Of a stretch of DNA of 64,000 nt, positions 55,859 to 64,000 are shown piece by piece. The notes beneath the pieces were generated by a model. The model saw only the letters and a program-made list of their open reading frames with translations. It made no database searches and was not told where the DNA came from. A program made the translations under genes and the position numbers. Source of the stretch: Roseovarius albus (GTDB lineage: Bacteria > Pseudomonadota > Alphaproteobacteria > Rhodobacterales > Rhodobacteraceae); contig NZ_FWFX01000002.1 of assembly GCF_900172335.1 (NCBI RefSeq), positions 62,001-126,000 of the forward strand, given 5' to 3'. The first letter of the stretch is position 1. The number at the start of each line of letters is the position of its first letter.

Positions 55859-57276
55859 GCCGCAGATCCCCCGACGGTTAGCCCACCAATCATGACTGTG
55901 GGCTGCCCCACACCAACTGGCACCCACTGGCCTTGCTTGCCGCAATTGCCCATACCCGGATCAAGAGCCATATCATTGCCCAATGCACGAATTTGGTTGA
56001 GTGATGTTGCCCCGTCCCCGATCAGTGTTGCACCTTTAACCGGTGCACCGACCTTGCCGTTTTTCACACGATACGCCTCGGTGCAGGAAAAGACGAACTT
56101 GCCGTTGGTGATATCAACCTGACCACCACCAAAACCGACGGCGTAGATGCCGTCTTTTAGATCGGCCACAATATCCTCGGGCGCGGTGTCACCACCCAGC
56201 ATATAAGTATTAGTCATGCGTGGCATGGGCGCATGAGCATAGCTTTCGCGGCGGCCATTGCCGGTTGGCTTGACGCCCATCAGGCGGGCATTTTGCCGGT
56301 CTTGCATAAAGCCGACCAGAATGCCGTCTTCAATCAGGGTATTCTTTCCTGACGGCGTGCCTTCATCATCAATGGTGATTGAACCGCGACGATCCGGGAT
56401 GGTGCCGTCATCCAGAACGGTCACTCCAGGGGCGGCGATGCGTTTGCCCATCAATCCTGCAAAGGCCGAACTGCCCTTGCGATTAAAGTCTCCTTCGAGT
56501 CCATGGCCGATGGCCTCGTGAAGTAAAATACCGGGCCATCCCGGGCCAAGCACGACATCCATCACGCCGGCCGGGGCAGGTTCGGCATTTAGGTTCACCA
56601 AGGCCAAGCGCAAGGCTTCGTCCGCTTTCCGTTGCCAATCAGATGGATCCAGTAACCCATCCAACCCGACGCGTCCTCCGCCACCAGCGCTCCCCGATTC
56701 ACGCAGGCCGTTCTCCTCAACAATCACACTGACATTGACGCGGGTCATCGGTCGGATATCGTGCAGCTCGGATCCATCGGGGCGTAGAATCACGACTTCC
56801 TGATGGGAGGCAGCAATGGTCGCCGAGACCTGAACAACGCGTGGATCAAGATCGCGGGCATAGGCATCAATTTGACGCAAAGTCTCGAGTTTCACGGGAA
56901 ATTCGATGCCAGAGATCGGATCGGCATCGGTATACAGCCTGCGATTTGTTGGGGCAGGAGGGGGGGCCAAGACGCTGCTATCTGAACCAACGGCCAGACG
57001 CACAGTGGAAACTGCACGCTTTATCGCGTCTTCGCTGACATCGGACGAATGCGCATAGCCCGTTACTTCACCTTGCACGGCGCGCAGCCCGAACCCTTCG
57101 GAGGCATCATATGAGGCATTTTTGACACGCCCATCTTCGAACACCAACGCCTCGGCGCGGCGGCGTTCAAGGAAGAGTTCACCATCATCTGCCCCGCGTG
57201 TGGCGCCCCGAAGGTGCTTTAATGCTTGGTCGCGGTCCAAAGCGGTTTCGAATGGGCGAAAGGAGTTCTCAGTCAT
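55855..57276 (-). CDS. tldD: Metalloprotease TldD
   Basis: A 473-residue protease that acts with TldE/PmbA on small proteins such as antitoxins and peptide precursors. The metal motif HEAIGHGLEGD is at 253-263, with a late Cys (C453 region, GNCGKQGQ) as third ligand. The length matches the family. Its partner is not in the window. It is divergent from the cytochrome oxidase operon. Confidence 0.95.
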   Translation of the reverse strand: MTENSFRPFETALDRDQALKHLRGATRGADDGELFLERRRAEALVFEDGRVKNASYDASEGFGLRAVQGEVTGYAHSSDVSEDAIKRAVSTVRLAVGSDSSVLAPPPAPTNRRLYTDADPISGIEFPVKLETLRQIDAYARDLDPRVVQVSATIAASHQEVVILRPDGSELHDIRPMTRVNVSVIVEENGLRESGSAGGGGRVGLDGLLDPSDWQRKADEALRLALVNLNAEPAPAGVMDVVLGPGWPGILLHEAIGHGLEGDFNRKGSSAFAGLMGKRIAAPGVTVLDDGTIPDRRGSITIDDEGTPSGKNTLIEDGILVGFMQDRQNARLMGVKPTGNGRRESYAHAPMPRMTNTYMLGGDTAPEDIVADLKDGIYAVGFGGGQVDITNGKFVFSCTEAYRVKNGKVGAPVKGATLIGDGATSLNQIRALGNDMALDPGMGNCGKQGQWVPVGVGQPTVMIGGLTVGGSAA

Positions 57277-57484
57277 TTTTCAAGGGGTCCAATTCATAAT
57301 TGTCGCGATTCGAGGTCAAAAAATTGACCTAAATCAAAAAAAGTGTCCGTTTGCCGCAGTGGTCTTTCTTGTCTGCTGACGCAGAATATGGTTTTTAGCG
57401 TCGGTAAACCAATAGGAATCCGCAAATCTGCGAATCCAGAGTGTAAAAAGAGCCACGAACCGCTTCAACCGATCAGGGTATAAA

Positions 57485-58315
57485 ATGCGACGACTTTCCA
57501 GCCTTCTGGCCATCCCGGCCACACTGACAGCCATCCCCGCCTTTGCTCAGGAGAGCCTTGAGGTTCTCGGTAAGCCAAAAGACGGCGGCATTGCGTTCCA
57601 GCCAGCCGCGACTGAACTGGCGCGCGACATTCAGTGGCTAGATAATTTGGTGTTGATCATCATCACCATTGTCGTTCTGTTTGTGTGTGCTTTGCTGGCA
57701 ATTTGTATCGTCCGCTATAACCGCAAGGCCAACCCAAATCCGGCGAAGTTCACACACAACTCGCCGATTGAGGTGGCATGGACCTTGATTCCTGTTCTCA
57801 TTCTGATCGTGATCGGTTCGTTCTCGCTGCCTGTGTTGTTCAAACAACAGGAAATTCCAGAAGGTGAAGTGAACATCAAGGTCATTGGCCACCAGTGGTA
57901 CTGGACTTACGAATACCCGGATCAAGAGATTGAGTTCGACAGCTTCCTGTTGGGCCGTAGCGCGTTGGAAGAGCATGGCTACGAAGACAGCGATTACCTG
58001 TTGGCCACAGATACAGCTGTGATCGTGCCAATCAACAAGGTAGTTGTAATGACCGTCACAGCTGACGACGTGATTCACAGCTGGACCATCCCGGCATTTG
58101 GCGTAAAGCAGGACGCGGTGCCTGGCCGCTTGGCGCAGCTTTGGTTCAAAGCTGAAAAAGAAGGTGTGTACTTCGGCCAATGTTCAGAGCTGTGCGGCAA
58201 AGACCACGCCTATATGCCAATTACTGTCAAAGTTGTCAGCGAAGAAGCATACGCGGCATGGCTTGAAGCTGTGAAGTCGGCCGATGAATATGTCGACATT
58301 GCTGCGCTGAACTGA
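57485..58315 (+). CDS. ctaC: Cytochrome c oxidase subunit II
   Basis: A 276-residue exported protein with a signal peptide (to AFAQ, about 22), two membrane helices (about 50-78 and 98-120) and the periplasmic CuA domain. The copper ligands are H198, C233, E235, C237, H241 and M244 ([13 protein letters not shown]). It takes electrons from cytochrome c in aa3-type oxidase. First gene of the cta operon. Confidence 0.96.
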   Translation: MRRLSSLLAIPATLTAIPAFAQESLEVLGKPKDGGIAFQPAATELARDIQWLDNLVLIIITIVVLFVCALLAICIVRYNRKANPNPAKFTHNSPIEVAWTLIPVLILIVIGSFSLPVLFKQQEIPEGEVNIKVIGHQWYWTYEYPDQEIEFDSFLLGRSALEEHGYEDSDYLLATDTAVIVPINKVVVMTVTADDVIHSWTIPAFGVKQDAVPGRLAQLWFKAEKEGVYFGQCSELCGKDHAYMPITVKVVSEEAYAAWLEAVKSADEYVDIAALN

Positions 58316-58325
58316 TGATTGAAAC

Positions 58326-58354
58326 AAAGCCCTGAGATCGTCTCGGGGTTTTGA
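58326..58354 (+). terminator. Attenuator-like hairpin between ctaC and ctaB
   Basis: CCCTGAGA and TCTCGGGG pair (one wobble) around TCG and are followed by four T. It probably lowers expression of the assembly genes against the structural subunit. Confidence 0.65.
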
Positions 58355-58370
58355 ATAACCGGACGGAACC

Positions 58371-59312
58371 ATGAGCGACGCGAGCCTTAATGCCAGCCAG
58401 ACACAAACCGGCGATGCCGGTTTTGGTGATTATTTTGCCCTGCTGAAACCGCGGGTGATGTCGTTGGTTGTATTTACAGCGTTGGTTGGCCTTCTGGCCG
58501 CGCCGGTTCCTGTGCATCCGATTATTGGGTTTGCAGCGATTTTGTTCATTGCTGTAGGGGGCGGAGCCTCTGGCGCGCTGAATATGTGGTGGGATGCGGA
58601 CATCGACCGGATTATGAAGCGCACGCAAGGCCGCCCTATTCCGGCGGGTCGCATTTCCGAAGGCGAGGCTTTTGGTTTTGGCATGACTCTGTCGGTTATG
58701 GCGGTCGTCATGTTGGCGTTGGCAAGTAATTTAGTGGCTGCAGGCCTGTTGGCGTTTACAATCTTCTTTTATGTTGTCGTCTATACGATGTGGCTCAAAC
58801 GTTGGACACCGCAGAACATCGTGATCGGTGGAGCGGCTGGAGCGTTCCCTCCGATGATAGGCTGGGCAGTGGCAACTGGCGGGATCAGCGTTGAATCGGT
58901 GCTGATGTTTGCCTTGATCTTCATGTGGACGCCGCCGCATTTCTGGGCGCTCGCGCTGTTCATGAAGTCGGATTACAAAGAGGCCGGCGTGCCAATGCTG
59001 ACGGTCACACATGGCCGTCGCTCAACCCGCAAGCACATTCTCGTTTATACGCTTCTGTTGGCCCCACTGGCTATCGGCACAGCATTCACCAGCATCGGTG
59101 GCCCAATTTACTTGGCTGTGGCCGTTGTGTTGAATGCGATGTTCCTGAAAGGCGCATTTGATATCTGGCGCCGGACCGAGGAGCAGGCAGAAGCCGACAA
59201 TTACAAGACCGAGAAAAAGGTCTTTGCCCTGTCGCTGTTCTATCTCTTTGGGCATTTCACCGCGATCTTGTTGCAATCAGTTATGGCCGGTTACGGATTG
59301 GGGGGCTGGTGA
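58371..59312 (+). CDS. ctaB: Protohaem IX farnesyltransferase (haem O synthase)
   Basis: A 313-residue membrane enzyme that adds farnesyl to haem B, a step towards haem A for the oxidase. [17 protein letters not shown] carries the first Asp-rich prenyl-diphosphate-binding motif (near 70-85), and [21 protein letters not shown] the second. About eight hydrophobic segments are present. Confidence 0.96.
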   Translation: MSDASLNASQTQTGDAGFGDYFALLKPRVMSLVVFTALVGLLAAPVPVHPIIGFAAILFIAVGGGASGALNMWWDADIDRIMKRTQGRPIPAGRISEGEAFGFGMTLSVMAVVMLALASNLVAAGLLAFTIFFYVVVYTMWLKRWTPQNIVIGGAAGAFPPMIGWAVATGGISVESVLMFALIFMWTPPHFWALALFMKSDYKEAGVPMLTVTHGRRSTRKHILVYTLLLAPLAIGTAFTSIGGPIYLAVAVVLNAMFLKGAFDIWRRTEEQAEADNYKTEKKVFALSLFYLFGHFTAILLQSVMAGYGLGGW

Positions 59313-59473
59313 TGTCATTCCCTGACGAGCATGAACTGCACAAACGCCGTTTTGGTCGCAACTTGGGTTTAGGCTTGGTGTTGGCCGCCTTTGTGACCCT
59401 TGTCTTCGGCATGACAATCGCCAAAGTCAGCGATGAACGCTTTGCTGTTCCGACCAATGAGGTTGCAAACTGA
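59312..59473 (+). CDS. Small single-pass protein between ctaB and ctaG (CoxF-like)
   Basis: A 53-residue protein, start [17 protein letters not shown], with one membrane helix (about 17-36, [19 protein letters not shown]) and a short end [10 protein letters not shown]. Its ATG overlaps the ctaB stop (TGATG) and its stop overlaps the ctaG start the same way, which strongly supports a coding gene. Small proteins of this kind sit at this place in the cta operons of Rhodobacteraceae, sometimes called CoxF. They probably aid oxidase assembly. Confidence 0.85.
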   Translation: MSFPDEHELHKRRFGRNLGLGLVLAAFVTLVFGMTIAKVSDERFAVPTNEVAN

Positions 59474-60054
59474 TGGCGACGGACAACAAAAATAAAACGG
59501 TTGTGCGTCTTGTCGGTGTGGTGGTGCTGATGGGTGGCCTCGCTTGGGCATCGGTGCCGTTTTATGACTGGTTCTGCCGGGTGACCGGTTTTGGTGGTGT
59601 TACCAGCGTGGCGGACAGCGGATCAGATCAAGTTCTTGATCAAACCATCACGGTCCGATTCGATGCCTCAAAAGACCGCGACATGCCGTGGGAATTCAAA
59701 CCACTGGATCGTGAGATTGAGCTTAAGATCGGCGCAACTGGTCTTGCGTTTTACGAGGCCTACAACCCAACCGATCGCCCTGTCGCCGGACAAGCCAGTT
59801 ATAACGTTGCGCCTTACGAGGCAGGTGGATTTTTCACCAAGATCGACTGCTTTTGCTTTACCGAACAGGTGTTGCAACCCGGTGAACGGGTCGAGATGCC
59901 CGTGACTTTTTACGTAGACCCTGAAATTGTGACTGACAGAGACGCAAAATACGTCCATACGATCACTTTGGGATATACGTTTTACGAAATCGATCTGCCC
60001 GAGGCCCAGGCGGCCCTTGCGCAGGACAGTGAAACCAATAAGAATCTGAACTAA
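59473..60054 (+). CDS. ctaG: Cytochrome c oxidase assembly protein CtaG/Cox11
   Basis: A 193-residue protein with one N-terminal membrane helix and a periplasmic copper-carrying domain. The copper-binding CFCF motif is in KIDCFCFTEQ (near 114). It delivers copper to the CuB site of subunit I. The start overlaps the small gene before it. Confidence 0.95.
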   Translation: MATDNKNKTVVRLVGVVVLMGGLAWASVPFYDWFCRVTGFGGVTSVADSGSDQVLDQTITVRFDASKDRDMPWEFKPLDREIELKIGATGLAFYEAYNPTDRPVAGQASYNVAPYEAGGFFTKIDCFCFTEQVLQPGERVEMPVTFYVDPEIVTDRDAKYVHTITLGYTFYEIDLPEAQAALAQDSETNKNLN

Positions 60055-60081
60055 CAGAGCCTTCGACGAGGGATATGCTAC

Positions 60082-60918
60082 ATGGCACATGAAAAGAACC
60101 ACGATTATCACATTCTAGCCCCTTCGATCTGGCCCCTATTGGGCGCGGTTGGTGGCTTTGTCATGCTGTTTGGCGCGGTATTGCTGTTCCAATGGCTGAA
60201 ACTGCCAGAGGGTGCGCCGTCAACAGGTGGTGCAAACCCTTGGATGTTCCTGATCGGCTTTGTCGCCGTTCTGTATGTAATGTTCGGCTGGTGGGCTGAA
60301 ACCATTAAGGAAAACCAAGTGGGTGACCACACTCCGGTTGTTCTGATTGGCCTGCGTTATGGCGTGATCATGTTCATCATGTCCGAAGTGATGTTCTTTG
60401 CCGCGTGGTTCTGGGCTTTCTTCAAAAATGCCATGTACCCTATGGGCCCCGACAGCCCGATCAAAGATGGCGTTTGGCCTCCGGTTGGGATTGAAACCTT
60501 TGACCCATGGCACTTGCCACTGATCAACACGCTGATCCTGCTGTGCTCGGGTTGTGCTGCGACATGGGCGCACCACGCACTGGTTCACGAAGATAACCGC
60601 GAAGACATGAAGTGGGGTCTGATCCTCGCTGTTGCTCTGGGCGCGATCTTCACAGTCTTCCAAGCCTATGAATACAGCCATGCGGCCTTTGGCTTTTCGG
60701 GCAACATCTATGGCGCGACCTTCTTCATGGCGACAGGTTTCCACGGCTTCCACGTCATCATCGGGACCATCTTCCTGTTGATCTGCCTACTGCGGGTTCA
60801 GCGCGGTCACTTCACCCCAACCAACCACGTGGGTTTTGAGGCGGCAGCTTGGTACTGGCACTTTGTTGATGTTGTCTGGCTGTTCCTGTTTGCGGCTGTT
60901 TATATCTGGGGCGGCTAA
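60082..60918 (+). CDS. ctaE: Cytochrome c oxidase subunit III
   Basis: A 278-residue membrane protein with seven hydrophobic segments, starting [11 protein letters not shown]. The family blocks [32 protein letters not shown] and [16 protein letters not shown] are intact. It completes the oxidase core with subunits I (not in the window) and II. Confidence 0.96.
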   Translation: MAHEKNHDYHILAPSIWPLLGAVGGFVMLFGAVLLFQWLKLPEGAPSTGGANPWMFLIGFVAVLYVMFGWWAETIKENQVGDHTPVVLIGLRYGVIMFIMSEVMFFAAWFWAFFKNAMYPMGPDSPIKDGVWPPVGIETFDPWHLPLINTLILLCSGCAATWAHHALVHEDNREDMKWGLILAVALGAIFTVFQAYEYSHAAFGFSGNIYGATFFMATGFHGFHVIIGTIFLLICLLRVQRGHFTPTNHVGFEAAAWYWHFVDVVWLFLFAAVYIWGG

Positions 60919-60953
60919 TCGGGTTGAATAACCCGTCGTAAAGCTTAAAACAC

Positions 60954-60978
60954 AAAGCGCGCGATTTTCGCGCGCTTT
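60954..60978 (+). terminator. Rho-independent terminator after ctaE
   Basis: AAAGCGCGCG and CGCGCGCTTT pair around ATTTT and are followed by TTTG. It ends or reduces transcription of the cta genes before surf1. Confidence 0.8.
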
Positions 60979-60998
60979 TGCTTTACAGGAGCCTCTCC

Positions 60999-61682
60999 GT
61001 GCACCGTATCCTAATTCCTTTGCTTTTTGGCCTGATAGGCGCCGCGGTGCTGATCAGTCTTGGCACGTGGCAGATGCAGCGTCTGGCGTGGAAAGAGGAG
61101 ATCCTGACAGGTATTGAAAGCCGAATTACAGCTGAGCCGGTCGCACTTCCTGAAAGCCCTAACCCAGACTCTGATAAATACCTACCTGTAATTGCCAGTG
61201 GCACACTCGGGATGCCCGAGGTGCATGTGCTGGTGTCGTCGAAAAAGCGCGGCGCTGTCTATCGTGTCATTCAACCGTTTGAGACCGAAGGTCGTAGGAT
61301 CTTGGTGGACATGGGGACAATCCCACTTGATGAAAAACACACAGCAAGAGCGCAGCCAGAAGTGACGCTGACAGGGAATTTGCACTGGCCGCAAGAGATA
61401 GACAGCTACACACCCGAGGCGGATGTCGCGGACAATATCTGGTTCGCGCGGGACGTATTAAAAATGGCGGAGACACTGCAAACTGAGCCGATTCTGCTTG
61501 TTGTGCGAAAAACGTCGCAAACTGTCGCAAACTTGACGCCGTTGCCCGTCGACACGGTTGGCATTCCCAACGATCACTTGGAGTATGCGATCACTTGGTT
61601 TTCGCTATCGGCAATCTGGCTGGTGATGACTGGCTATTTTTTCTGGCGCATGCGCCATAAACCTGAAGGCACTGAGACATGA
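60999..61682 (+). CDS. SURF1-family oxidase assembly protein
   Basis: A 227-residue membrane protein. The GTG at 60999 is chosen because AGGAG lies eight bases upstream; the frame is open back to 60978. Two membrane helices, near 5-25 and at 200-220, frame a periplasmic domain, as in SURF1, which supplies haem A to subunit I. Blocks seen are LGTWQMQRLAWKE and the late HLEYAITWFSLSAIWL. Its stop overlaps the thrC start. Confidence 0.9.
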   Translation: MHRILIPLLFGLIGAAVLISLGTWQMQRLAWKEEILTGIESRITAEPVALPESPNPDSDKYLPVIASGTLGMPEVHVLVSSKKRGAVYRVIQPFETEGRRILVDMGTIPLDEKHTARAQPEVTLTGNLHWPQEIDSYTPEADVADNIWFARDVLKMAETLQTEPILLVVRKTSQTVANLTPLPVDTVGIPNDHLEYAITWFSLSAIWLVMTGYFFWRMRHKPEGTET

Positions 61683-63067
61683 AATATATCTCGACCCGGG
61701 GTCAGGCCCCAGAACTGAGCTTTGAAGAGGCGATGCTGAGTGGCTTGGCCCGTGATGGCGGGCTCTATTTGCCACAAAGCATCCCACAGCTGAGCCATGA
61801 CGAGATTGCAGCACTGGCCGGGCAAAGCTACGAGGTAGTCGCCTTTCGTATCATGCGACCCTACGTGGGTGAAGCTTTCACCGATGATGAGTTTCGCGGC
61901 ATCATCGCCCGCGCTTACGAGGGGTTTGGCCACGCTGCACGCGCGCCACTGAAGCAACTTGATAGCGGGCACTTCCTGTTGGAACTGTTCCACGGTCCAA
62001 CGCTGGCGTTCAAAGATTTCGCGATGCAATTGATCGGCCAGCTGTTTGAGTTTTCGCTCAAACGCTCTGGCAATCGGGTCTGCATCGTGGGGGCGACCAG
62101 TGGCGACACAGGATCGGCAGCGATTGAGGCCTTCCGCGGACTGGACGCGGTTGATGTTTTTATTCTCTACCCTCATGGCCGCGTCTCCGAGGTTCAACGT
62201 CGCCAGATGAGCACCCCGTCCGAGGATAATGTGCACGCATTGGCGTTGACTGGTCACTTTGACGATTGTCAGGCACGAGTCAAAGACATGTTCAATGACT
62301 TTGCGTTCCGCGATACGGTTGGGTTGGCAGGTGTCAATTCGATCAACTGGGCGCGGGTTCTGGCGCAAGTGGTTTACTACTTCACCTCAGCTGTCAGCCT
62401 TGGCGCGCCGCATCGTAAAGTGAGCTTCACCGTCCCGACGGGCAACTTTGGTGACATCTTTGCAGGCTACATCGCCAAACGTATGGGGTTGCCGATTGAC
62501 CGGCTGGTAGTTGCGACCAACCAAAACGATATCCTGCACCGCTGCCTAAGCGGCGAAGGCTATATGCCTGATGGTGTGATTCCATCGATCAGCCCATCAA
62601 TGGACATTCAAGTCAGCTCCAACTTTGAGCGTGCTTTATTCGAGGCCTATGATCGTGACGGCGCTGCTGTGGCCCAGTTGATGGATGAGTTGAAAGCAGG
62701 CGGCTTCAACGTCAGCCAAGGCGCGTTGCAGGCGTTGCGTGAAAACTACGATAGTGGCAATTGTTCCGAGGATGAGACTCGCGCCACCATTGGCCGTGTC
62801 ACGCAACAAAGCGCTGAGCTTTTGTGCCCACATGGAGCCATTGGTGTGAAGGTTGCTGATGAGCAACGTAACGCCGATGTGCCGATGATCACCCTTGCCA
62901 CAGCGCACCCGGCCAAGTTCCCGGCCGCGGTGGAAGAGGCCAGCGGCATACATCCCCCCTTGCCCGACCGCATGTCGGACCTGTATGAGCGTTCAGAACG
63001 GATCACCCGGGTTGATAACGACCTTGGTGAGATTGAAACGCTGATCAAGGAGCGCACCGGAAATTGA
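61679..63067 (+). CDS. thrC: Threonine synthase
   Basis: A 462-residue PLP enzyme that converts O-phosphohomoserine to threonine. The PLP Lys is K112 in TLAFKDFAMQ, and the phosphate-binding region GATSGDTGSAAIEAF follows near 140. The ATG overlaps the surf1 stop (ATGA) and its stop overlaps the next start (TTGA). Confidence 0.96.
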   Translation: MKYISTRGQAPELSFEEAMLSGLARDGGLYLPQSIPQLSHDEIAALAGQSYEVVAFRIMRPYVGEAFTDDEFRGIIARAYEGFGHAARAPLKQLDSGHFLLELFHGPTLAFKDFAMQLIGQLFEFSLKRSGNRVCIVGATSGDTGSAAIEAFRGLDAVDVFILYPHGRVSEVQRRQMSTPSEDNVHALALTGHFDDCQARVKDMFNDFAFRDTVGLAGVNSINWARVLAQVVYYFTSAVSLGAPHRKVSFTVPTGNFGDIFAGYIAKRMGLPIDRLVVATNQNDILHRCLSGEGYMPDGVIPSISPSMDIQVSSNFERALFEAYDRDGAAVAQLMDELKAGGFNVSQGALQALRENYDSGNCSEDETRATIGRVTQQSAELLCPHGAIGVKVADEQRNADVPMITLATAHPAKFPAAVEEASGIHPPLPDRMSDLYERSERITRVDNDLGEIETLIKERTGN

Positions 63068-64000
63068 CGGTTAACCTGACAACATTGCCGAACGGGTTTC
63101 GGGTCGTCTCAGAACATATGCCGGGGCTGCAATCTGCAGCCATCGGCGTCTGGGTTCTAGCGGGTGCGCGGCACGAGGATGCCGCGCAAAACGGCATTGC
63201 CCACTTTCTGGAGCACATGGCTTTCAAGGGCACGAAAACACGCACGGCTTTGCAGATCGCTGAGGCAATTGAGGACGTCGGTGGATACATCAACGCCTAT
63301 ACCTCGCGCGAAGTGACGGCCTATTACGTTCGCGTTCTCGAAAATGATGTGCCTTTGGCCTTGGATGTCGTGGCAGACATTCTGCGCAATCCGGTGTTTG
63401 ATCCGGAAGAGATCGAAATTGAGCGTGGGGTGATCCTGCAGGAAATCGGTCAAGCGCTGGATACACCGGATGACATTATATTCGATTGGTTGCAGGAAAA
63501 AGCCTATCCGGATCATCCGTTGGGACGTACCATTCTTGGGGCCGAAGAGCGCGTGCGTGCGTTCAATCGTGAAGATTTGCAACGTTTTGTGGCGCAGCAA
63601 TATCAACCGGGACAGATGATCTTGTCAGCTGCGGGTGCCGTTGATCACGATGCACTGGTTACCACGGTTGAGAAATTGTTTGGCGATATGCAGTCGTCGC
63701 CCGTGGTGGTTCCGCCGACGGCGAAATTCTTTGGCGGTGAGAGTCGCACGGTCAAGGCTTTGGAACAGGCGCATTTCGCCATGGCCTTTGAAGGTCCGAA
63801 TTACATGGATCAGCGTATTCATGCCGCGCAAATTTATGCCTCTGCACTGGGTGGGTCCATGTCGTCACGCCTGTTTCAAGAAGTGCGCGAAAAGCGTGGG
63901 CTGTGCTACACGATTTATGCGCAGGCCGGGGCCTATGCCGATACCGGGATGATGACGATTTATGCGGGCACCTCTGGCGATCAGATGGCTGGATTGGCTC
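63064..64000 (+). CDS. M16-family zinc peptidase, N-terminal part
   Basis: The first 312 residues of a protein cut off by the window end. It starts at TTG 63064, overlapping the thrC stop, with MTVNLTTLPNGFRVVSEH. The inverted zinc motif HFLEH (H47, E50, H51) and the third ligand E127 (ILQE) are present, as is REKRGLCYTIYAQ towards the C-terminal half. This is the bacterial relative of mitochondrial processing peptidase; the gene order thrC-M16 is typical of alphaproteobacteria. Confidence 0.93.
   Translation, partial: MTVNLTTLPNGFRVVSEHMPGLQSAAIGVWVLAGARHEDAAQNGIAHFLEHMAFKGTKTRTALQIAEAIEDVGGYINAYTSREVTAYYVRVLENDVPLALDVVADILRNPVFDPEEIEIERGVILQEIGQALDTPDDIIFDWLQEKAYPDHPLGRTILGAEERVRAFNREDLQRFVAQQYQPGQMILSAAGAVDHDALVTTVEKLFGDMQSSPVVVPPTAKFFGGESRTVKALEQAHFAMAFEGPNYMDQRIHAAQIYASALGGSMSSRLFQEVREKRGLCYTIYAQAGAYADTGMMTIYAGTSGDQMAGLA

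Noticed and set aside
1..64000. CRISPR arrays, rRNA genes, insertion sequences
   Set aside because: No regularly spaced repeats, rRNA-like stretches, transposase genes or terminal repeats were seen; only one tRNA gene was found.

Overview
The window looks like a chromosomal segment of an alphaproteobacterium of the family Rhodobacteraceae (marine Roseobacter type). The support is gene content and protein character: ybgC-tolQRAB-pal-cpoB-tilS-ftsH in one run, a ctaC-ctaB-small ORF-ctaG-ctaE-surf1-thrC-M16 run, ruvCAB, fhs-folD, and a complete tad/flp locus with two Flp pilins. All names rest on motif recognition by reading; no search was run.

Positions 1-8980 are accessory DNA lying against the 3' end of a tRNA-Arg(CCT) gene (8981-9057, minus), the usual place for an integrated element. 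The left part carries a DUF3800-like protein (6-788) and then a tightly overlapping four-gene plus-strand operon (1041-5494): a large STAND-type NTPase with a SMEK-like N-terminus, a small acidic protein, a small protein starting with an NSSSTSF motif, and a radical SAM/SPASM enzyme. This operon is my best candidate for an undescribed system. STAND NTPases of this shape are mostly anti-phage sensors, and a SPASM enzyme beside a small protein suggests peptide modification. The right part (5624-8825, minus) is a mobilisation module: a winged-helix replication-type protein, a MobC-like protein and a relaxase with two extra genes nested out of frame inside it, as in ColE1-type plasmids. No integrase is visible; the other end of the island lies left of the window.

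Positions 9237-35214 are core genome: an MFS transporter, prmA, a DUF1127 protein, ruvCAB, transporters, mscL, the Tol-Pal envelope operon, tilS, ftsH and a methyltransferase. A small catabolic-looking group (LysR, HalD/BesD-like Fe/2-oxoglutarate oxygenase, isochorismatase-like hydrolase, odd M19 dipeptidase) is followed by a MOSC protein and the folate one-carbon genes fhs and folD. A remarkable hairpin lies just after ruvB: 18-bp perfect arms enclosing a loop whose complement is a minimal G-quadruplex motif.

Positions 35332-49641 hold a membrane-bound LytTR protein and the tad locus, read on the minus strand from the flp pilins (48462) down to a prepilin peptidase and an AAA+ ATPase (36318), with a lytic transglycosylase divergent from flp. 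Positions 49677-57276 (minus) carry scoAB, topA, dprA, a methyltransferase and tldD. From 57485 to the right edge the plus strand carries cytochrome c oxidase subunit II and III and assembly genes, surf1, thrC and the start of an M16 peptidase cut by the window end.
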